Of a DNA stretch of 64,000 nt, positions 61,301-64,000 are shown one piece after another. Made by a program: the position numbers and the translations under genes. The notes below the pieces were generated by a model. The model did not search any database, was not told the DNA's origin, and was given only the letters and a program-made list of their open reading frames with translations. This stretch comes from Membranipora membranacea (Eukaryota; Bryozoa; Gymnolaemata; Cheilostomatida; Membraniporidae): NCBI GenBank assembly GCA_914767715.1, contig OU612066.1:8375001-8439000 (forward strand), read 5' to 3'. Within the stretch, counting starts at the first letter, position 1, and each line of letters starts with the position of its first letter.

Positions 61301-63435
61301 TAAGATACTGCCCTGCGTCTCGTGTCTGGTCGGAAATGAACTACCTCTGATGATTGTATATATGTTGTGATATTCCCGATAATGAATTTAATTTGTATTT
61401 AGTAACAGAAGAGGCTTCTTTGCTAAGTTCTATAGAAAAAAAATTGTGTTAAATGTTCTGTAAGAATGAATGTGTTGACGGTACCGGCTAACCTTTACCA
61501 TGATGGAGAAGCGCAGTCAGACAATGTATCCTTTCTTCCTCAATCTCAGCTCATCAACATTGTCAATATATATTTTTTAGTATATGAACGGCTATCTCAC
61601 TCTACAGCAGATGTCTACAGAGGAAATTATTTGTGCGTTCTACAATGATATGATCAGCATGCAGGTAAACTTGTGATGATTGTTTAGTACAAGTTTAAAT
61701 AATATAATTTGGTTCTATCTTAGGGAGTACAGGGGCTCGAACTATACTCAAAATTGCATCCCAAAGTTAGACAGCTTTTCTTTCAAAAATATCTGACCAG
61801 TGAATAAGTGAAATGGAAGTGCGGTAGAAAAATGCTAAGACTGTGAAAAGTTTGTTACAACCAACTTCTTGTGCACCTAACACGTGGCAGAAAAAATAAC
61901 AGGAAAATTATTGGACGTTAAAATAATAATGAACATGGAAACGTGTCTTCAGTACTGTTGTATATAATGCAGTCATGGTTCAGTTCAGCCTCCATATATT
62001 TACTTATAGCACAAAACTAAGGATGGAGATGCAAACATATTAGGAACTGTTGGTTACAAGGCTTACTATGATAAGGCACAAGAAATACTCAATGTGGAAA
62101 GTAAGTACGATAATTGATTTGACATCGAGTTGATCAATCTGGTTGATGTCTGATATCAGCTGTCGATTACATGTGTTTACAATTCCCATATTAAGTAATG
62201 TGTGTTACATAAACAGTTTGGTGCACTCGATGAGTGAATGCCCTTGTGGATTGTGTGTTTTTTTCTGGAACAGTTTTCGTTTAGATTTATTATCTATAAG
62301 CGTTGTCATAAGGAGAAAGTGGAATAACTTTTAAACAAGATGAATAACTGATATACTTACACATCTGATATTTTTTCCCAGTCAACTACTGTAAGGATAT
62401 TATAGCTCTGGATTCTAATGGTCTATCAGATCCATATATAGTATGGGACTTATGTCCTCGTCACATCTTCAGAGAATGTCCTGAGCACAAAACTACGATA
62501 AAAAAGAAAACACTTAATCCAATCTATGATGAAGTATTTCAATGGTGAGAAAAATTTTGCTGTCAATGAAAACTTTTTCTTTGTAAGCACACAATATAAG
62601 TAGTTTGTTTGATGTGCTTCATCCTTTCCCACTACTTCGTCCCACATATCGCATTGGCGACCTGAAAATGAGTAGAGAACTATAATGTTTGCCAAATGCT
62701 CTGACCAGCTGTCAACTCTACAGTGCGCATAAACTCGGCTCAACATTTTTGCATCGGGAAGCAAAATAAAAATGTTCACTTCATACATATATCAGAGACT
62801 GTTTTGATTTTAGCAATGTTCCCCATGATATTCTGAAACAAGCTGGTTCCTGTCTGCGCATCACTCTGATGGATTACAACTTTGTTGTAAAGAATGATTT
62901 TGGAGGTGAGGCCTATCTATCTATGAATGATGTACCAGGAGTATTTAGTCCTAGTAAGGGATATCACAGGCAGCGACCAGCTGAGCTAACATTCATGAAA
63001 CCTCAGAATGTAAAAGGTAAGTGAAATCAAGGAGTTAACTCCTTGGTGAAATGACAGGAAGAAGTGAAATTTAGTCATAGATCCCAAGTGGCAGTCGAGT
63101 CATTTTGGAATATCTTCTCCTTCATCAGTAAAGGATAACTCCCACTGTAAATGGTTTTGTTGACTGGATTCTCCCTGCTTCCAGGAAGTTTAAACTTCCT
63201 GATTCTTCCAAGTTCAAAAACACATGGTTCAATATCTTATAGAAATGTTGTGTTCCATCACTCATAACACTTAACAACTTCTGCTGTAGATAACGCACAC
63301 TTGGTGGCTCTGACATGGAGAGTGAATGACACAGTAGCTCAACAGTTTGTCACAAACCGGAGTGCATTAGCTAATGAAGCCCAAACTAAGATTGAGGAGT
63401 ATGCTGCTATGAACCACCACGCAAGTGCCGAGTAA
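46306..63435 (+). CDS. UNC13D/BAIAP3 (Munc13-4)-family vesicle priming protein
   Basis: Proteins of this family prime vesicles for SNARE fusion at the plasma membrane or endosomes. Twenty-eight exons join in phase: 46306-46427, 47770-47890, 48198-48287, 49723-49896, 50152-50218, 50725-50983, 51296-51340, 52070-52235, 52641-52844, 53618-53839, 54042-54166, 54661-54754, 55245-55304, 55532-55684, 56594-56865, 57425-57548, 58302-58370, 58618-58692, 59031-59132, 59424-59501, 59767-59916, 60193-60408, 61186-61299, 61581-61664, 62010-62100, 62382-62544, 62814-63016, 63290-63435. The product is about 1262 residues (human BAIAP3 about 1190). The first C2 domain (about 170-400) has loop Asp residues in KDADGFSDPY and WDHDDEE; the MUN/MHD region is about 420-1060; the second C2 (about 1090-1240) has DSNGLSDPYIVWDL. 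A Ser/Pro/Gln-rich linker occupies about residues 645-695. An in-phase 24-base microexon (48483-48506) is possible. BAIAP3 versus UNC13D was not separated. Confidence 0.93.
47913..49395. repeat. Cluster of long poly-C tracts in UNC13-like introns
   Basis: Runs of 14-18 C lie near 47913, 48317 and 49376, and a G-rich run lies near 48385-48401, within 1.5 kb. Such runs are prone to length errors in assembly and to variation. The bases after the third run (CAAACTAGC, ATTTACTCCTCC) resemble DCAF1 intron bases 4042-4082, so a dispersed element may carry them. Confidence 0.7.
54388..54623 (+). mobile_element. U2 snRNA-headed SINE, copy 1
   Basis: The head (54392 onward, TTGCTTCTCGGCCTATTGGC then TAAGATCAAAGTGT) matches the first 35 bases of U2 snRNA with few changes. 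A body unrelated to U2 follows (CACCTCTAGGATGCAT, CTTTAGGGGCAGCC) and ends without a long A tail. CCCATAACAATATTGAC is repeated exactly at 54371-54387 and 54624-54640, a 17-bp target duplication as made by LINE machinery. It sits in an intron, 20 bases before the acceptor of the exon at 54661. Confidence 0.85.
56883..57094 (+). mobile_element. U2 snRNA-headed SINE, copy 2
   Basis: The head ATCGCTTCTCGGCCTATTGG is closer to canonical U2 than copy 1, and the body aligns throughout with copy 1. Imperfect flanking repeats AATGGTGCTCCGCT (56868-56881) and AATGGGGCGCCGCT (57095-57108) suggest an older target duplication. It begins 17 bases after the donor of the exon at 56594-56865. Confidence 0.8.
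57103..57290 (+). mobile_element. U2-headed SINE, diverged copy 3
   Basis: Directly after copy 2 a third, more diverged copy begins CCGCTCGGCCTAAC. It shares the body landmarks TATCACTGCCATTG, TCTCAGTATGAGGATTTTAG and a CAGTGGAGCC end before a T-rich stretch. Copy 2 probably inserted at the head of this older copy. Confidence 0.65.
57303..57337. mobile_element. 21-bp palindromic micro-insertion
   Basis: CAAGGAGTTAAAGACTCCTTG (57310-57330) has 8-base perfect arms. It is flanked by CTGACAC (57303-57309) and CTGATAC (57331-57337), a 7-bp repeat with one mismatch. Confidence 0.65.
63021..63052. mobile_element. 18-bp palindromic micro-insertion with 7-bp duplication
   Basis: CAAGGAGTTAACTCCTTG (63028-63045) is a perfect palindrome. 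GTGAAAT touches both ends (63021-63027 and 63046-63052). It sits 5 bases after the donor of the exon ending at 63016. Confidence 0.75.
63175..63208. mobile_element. 20-bp palindrome, probable older micro-insertion
   Basis: CAGGAAGTTTAAACTTCCTG (63182-63201) is a perfect palindrome in the same intron as the 63028 element. The flanks CTGCTTC and ATTCTTC agree at five of seven positions, consistent with a decayed 7-bp duplication. Confidence 0.5.
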
Positions 63436-64000
63436 AGTAGCCAGGCATGCTGTACGGAAGTTCAAAAGCTCATTTCTTACTTTATCGTAGTTGTCTCCTG
63501 CTCATATTTTTTTTCTTCTATTATATGGTCAGATAGACAGATTGTGATGATGATTATTTCATATCAGATTTACACAAATAAGGTGGTGACTTCAACATAT
63601 TATTTTTTTTTTGATCTGTTGGGAACTGAATGTAATGATCCGTATCATGAGCTAATAGGCCCAATACACATCATTTCTATAGAATTTACCGTTGTGCCAA
63701 AACCACAATATATTTTATCAGAGTTAGTGGTTATATTATTGTGAACAATGTTTTGAATATGTTGTTGTGCTGAAAACTAACAAACCCACGAAAATTGATG
63801 ACCATTTCGTTGTTTTATTTGTTACAAGCGCATTATATTATGATTCATGAGAACTAAAACGGATTTAAAATTTTAAACTATGTACATTCATGTGCAGTCA
63901 TGCACCAAACACAAATCGCTGCTTGTTACCTGTGGAAAAAACTTGTTGAAAATGGAAAGTTCTGAAGAGGAAAAAATAACAGAACTATTATGGATACACT
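63436..64000. other. UNC13-like 3' flank, no gene seen
   Basis: AT-rich sequence after the stop of the UNC13-like gene. No canonical AATAAA was found in the first few hundred bases. The final 100 bases contain an open stretch with an ATG near 63952, but too little is visible to call a gene. Confidence 0.4.

Overview
The window is animal nuclear DNA. It is AT-rich, and the three main protein genes are cut by many GT-AG spliceosomal introns of roughly 50 bases to over 1 kb. It also carries broken LINEs, hAT-like and CACTA-like DNA transposons and SINEs. The genes are clearly metazoan (DCAF1, METTL27-like, UNC13D/BAIAP3-like). No vertebrate-specific repeat was seen, so an invertebrate, possibly an early-branching marine one, is likely. 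The species cannot be fixed from sequence alone.

Layout. (1) 1-9825, plus strand: the 3' part of DCAF1 (VprBP), the substrate receptor of CUL4-DDB1 ubiquitin ligase; about 21 exons can be joined with matching phases and the gene enters from the left edge. (2) 9.8-12.3 kb: a LINE 3' fragment on the minus strand interrupted by an 855-bp hAT-like element, then a 91-bp MITE. (3) 12.6-17.4 kb, plus strand: a TATA promoter and a six-exon METTL27-like methyltransferase. (4) 17.4-24 kb: sparse, with a possible multi-exon minus-strand gene of unknown function, hairpins and a possible tRNA-SINE. (5) 24-29.3 kb: a small unidentified gene split in frame by a 2.86-kb CACTA-like element carrying a nested tRNA-derived SINE. 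(6) 30.7-34.8 kb: a nearly full-length but dead APE-type LINE. (7) 35-35.9 kb: a large foldback palindrome. (8) 36.7-41.4 kb, plus strand: a TATA promoter and a three-exon gene for an 1149-residue protein with a nucleotidyltransferase-like motif followed by TPR-like helical repeats. A decayed copy of its 3' end lies at 43.0-43.8 kb and a duplicated non-coding block flanks it. (9) 46.3-63.4 kb, plus strand: a complete 28-exon UNC13D/BAIAP3-family gene (C2-MUN-C2; about 1262 residues).

The host genes have unrelated jobs (ubiquitin ligation, methylation, an unknown nucleotidyltransferase-like role, vesicle priming) and show no operon-like link. The most unusual content is mobile. First, there is a set of minute palindromic insertions (18-41 bp) beginning CARGGAG or similar, each flanked by 7-bp direct repeats. 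They occur in introns of the METTL27-like and UNC13-like genes and beside the NTase pseudogene. Second, there is a SINE whose 5' head matches the 5' end of U2 snRNA, present in three copies, one with a perfect 17-bp target duplication. Third, the CACTA-like element can be removed, with one copy of its TGA target repeat, to give back an open frame.
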